A DNA stretch of 37,170 nt from Brevundimonas diminuta 470-4. GTDB lineage: Bacteria; Pseudomonadota; Alphaproteobacteria; Caulobacterales; Caulobacteraceae. The notes below the pieces were generated by a model. That model saw nothing but the letters and a program-made list of their open reading frames with translations. It was not told the DNA's origin and ran no database searches. Both the position numbers and the translations under genes were made by a program. Shown here piece after piece: positions 36,156 to 37,170 of the stretch. The first letter of the stretch is position 1; each line of letters begins with the position of its first letter. Where the stretch lies: assembly GCA_000318405.1 (NCBI GenBank), contig KB291777.1, positions 36,475-73,644 of the forward strand, in the 5' to 3' direction.

Positions 36156-36796
36156 GCGGCGGCGACCAGGAACAACTGCTCGACCGGGCCGAAGCCGTCC
36201 AGCGTCAGCGTCACCCGCACGGCGTGCGGCAGGGGTCGGTCGCTGCTGGCGGAAAAGGCGGGCGCCTCAGACCCGTTCTGGATGAAGGCGACGCGCGCCT
36301 CCTTCACCCCGCGATACAGCACTTGCGGCGGCCCGGCCCGCGCCCCATCCAGATAAGGGGCCACGCGGCGCTCCAGCCGATCCTCGACCAGCCGATATTC
36401 GACCCTCTGGACCGAGGCGCGCGGCGCGCCGTCCGGGTTGCTCCAGCCGCTGCGGGCCAGGACCAGCAAGGGATCGCCCGGAGACTGCGGCCCCATGATC
36501 GCCTGAGGCGCCGGCCGCCCCGTTGGCCCGCGCACCCGCCGCGCCGTCGCCTGCGCCAGATCAGCGCGCAACAGAGCCCGCGTGCGTTGCAGCGCCGCCA
36601 CCCGGTCCGCGTTCGCCTTCACCGCGAACCGCGTCTCGATCGACTGGCCCAGCACCAGCGCCCCCGCCCCCGCCAACAGGGCGAAGATCAGCAGGGCGAT
36701 CATGACCTCGACCAGTGTAAACCCGGCTCTCTTTCTTCCGCTATCACTCGCCGCCCGGCGGCTCGCTGCTTGAGCGGATAGGCGAGCTTTCCTCAT
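36152..36796 (-). CDS. gspJ: Type II secretion minor pseudopilin GspJ
   Basis: A 214-residue pseudopilin. Cleavage is expected in RKRAG-FTLVEVMIALLIFALLAG, keeping Phe1 and Glu5 of the mature protein. The leader is long for the family, 25 residues. The globular part (RTRALLRADLAQATARRV, VLARSGWSNPDGAPRASVQRVEYRLVEDRLERRV) matches GspJ, and the conserved W-NP segment is clear. The start overlaps the gspI stop by four bases; a later start with a shorter leader is not obvious. Confidence 0.9.
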   Translation of the reverse strand: MRKARLSAQAASRRAASDSGRKRAGFTLVEVMIALLIFALLAGAGALVLGQSIETRFAVKANADRVAALQRTRALLRADLAQATARRVRGPTGRPAPQAIMGPQSPGDPLLVLARSGWSNPDGAPRASVQRVEYRLVEDRLERRVAPYLDGARAGPPQVLYRGVKEARVAFIQNGSEAPAFSASSDRPLPHAVRVTLTLDGFGPVEQLFLVAAA

Positions 36797-37143
36797 ACGC
36801 CCGCCGCCCGGAACAGCACGCGCTCGGCGGCCTGTTCCTCATCGGCGAAGACGCGGACGTCGATGCGGCCGACGCCGGGCATATCCGTCGCGCTGACCAC
36901 CCGCACCCAGCGCCACTCGCGCCCGCCCAGCGACGCTTGTCCCTGCGTGCTGCCGCTGGGCAGATCGCGCGCGATCATCGCTTGCGCGGCGACATTGTCG
37001 GCGACGATGCCGCCCAGCGTCCGCGTCTCGACCCGCGCCGCCGAGCGGGTGCTCTCGCCCGACAGGTTTAACAGCGCCATGGCCGCCAGAGCGAACACGG
37101 CCAGCGCCACCAGGCATTCGATCAGGGTGAAGCCGCCCTTAAT
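36793..37143 (-). CDS. gspI: Type II secretion minor pseudopilin GspI (5' end uncertain)
   Basis: A pseudopilin of about 116 residues. The cleavage motif KGG-FTLIECLVALAVFALAAMALL is intact, with mature Phe1 and Glu5. The globular part has ARVETRTLGGIVADNVAAQAM and GGREWRWVRVV, both typical of GspI. No ATG, GTG or TTG lies in frame between the leader and the right edge; the frame stays open to 37170. I place the start at an ATT (37143), which would give leader MKGG and has GGGGGAGGG upstream. The true start may instead lie beyond the window. A GTG at 37110 would delete the cleavage site and is unlikely. Confidence 0.8.
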   Translation of the reverse strand: MKGGFTLIECLVALAVFALAAMALLNLSGESTRSAARVETRTLGGIVADNVAAQAMIARDLPSGSTQGQASLGGREWRWVRVVSATDMPGVGRIDVRVFADEEQAAERVLFRAAGV

Positions 37144-37145
37144 AG

Positions 37146-37168
37146 CCCTCCCCCTCGAGGGGGGAGGG
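37146..37168. repeat. Short palindromic repeat at the right edge
   Basis: CCCTCCCCC and GGGGGAGGG (nine-base arms) flank a TCGAG loop. It lies directly before the gspI prepilin leader. Its minus-strand GGGGGAGGG arm sits three bases from the ATT proposed as gspI start. It resembles the other GC-rich CCTCCCC-type palindromes in the window (25931-26053). Confidence 0.6.
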
Positions 37169-37170
37169 TT

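Overview
The window reads as a high-GC alphaproteobacterial chromosome. Caulobacterales, and probably a Brevundimonas-like organism, is the best guess. This is inferred from the long TonB-dependent receptors, FixK-type and Zur-type boxes, GspI-M genes, an ScfR-type propionate regulator and the style of the small palindromic repeats. No identity search was possible. Almost all of the sequence is coding, no gene-free stretch exceeds 300 bases, and I see no tRNA, rRNA, CRISPR, transposase or prophage gene.

Layout. 35-6963: a secreted M19 dipeptidase; hemF behind a FixK/FNR-type box; a large hybrid histidine kinase with a periplasmic repeat region; a glutamine amidotransferase; an ABM-fold protein; and rlmJ. 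7179-11363: a type IB topoisomerase, then (minus strand) a lipoprotein with MliC-like and DUF4232-like halves, kbl and tdh for threonine breakdown. The Tdh has lost all four structural-zinc cysteines. 11455-16677: a Zur-like operator, a ZnuD-like His-rich TonB receptor and a second long TonB receptor with an 80-residue Gly/Pro-rich insert.

16884-27563 is a coherent propionyl-CoA module. pccB-pccA-mutA-mutB-mce run as one tightly packed minus-strand operon, converting propionyl-CoA to succinyl-CoA. Divergent from it is scfR, an XRE/ScfR-family regulator. Two exact 14-bp inverted copies of a TTGCAA-type motif lie between scfR and pccB, 53 bp apart centre to centre. A related motif lies upstream of mmsA, whose product makes propionyl-CoA. 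A 123-bp string of hairpins separates scfR from mmsA. A LysR regulator is divergent from mmsA.

28664-33021 is a three-gene operon: an OmpR-type response regulator, a secreted LysM+FecR protein, and a CHASE2 histidine kinase. It looks like a two-component system with its own envelope partner and is the best candidate for an under-described signalling system here. A DUF4136-like lipoprotein converges on it. 33591 to the right edge is the end of a type II secretion operon (gspI-J-K-L-M, minus strand). Both window edges lie next to short GC-rich palindromes of the kind dispersed through such genomes.
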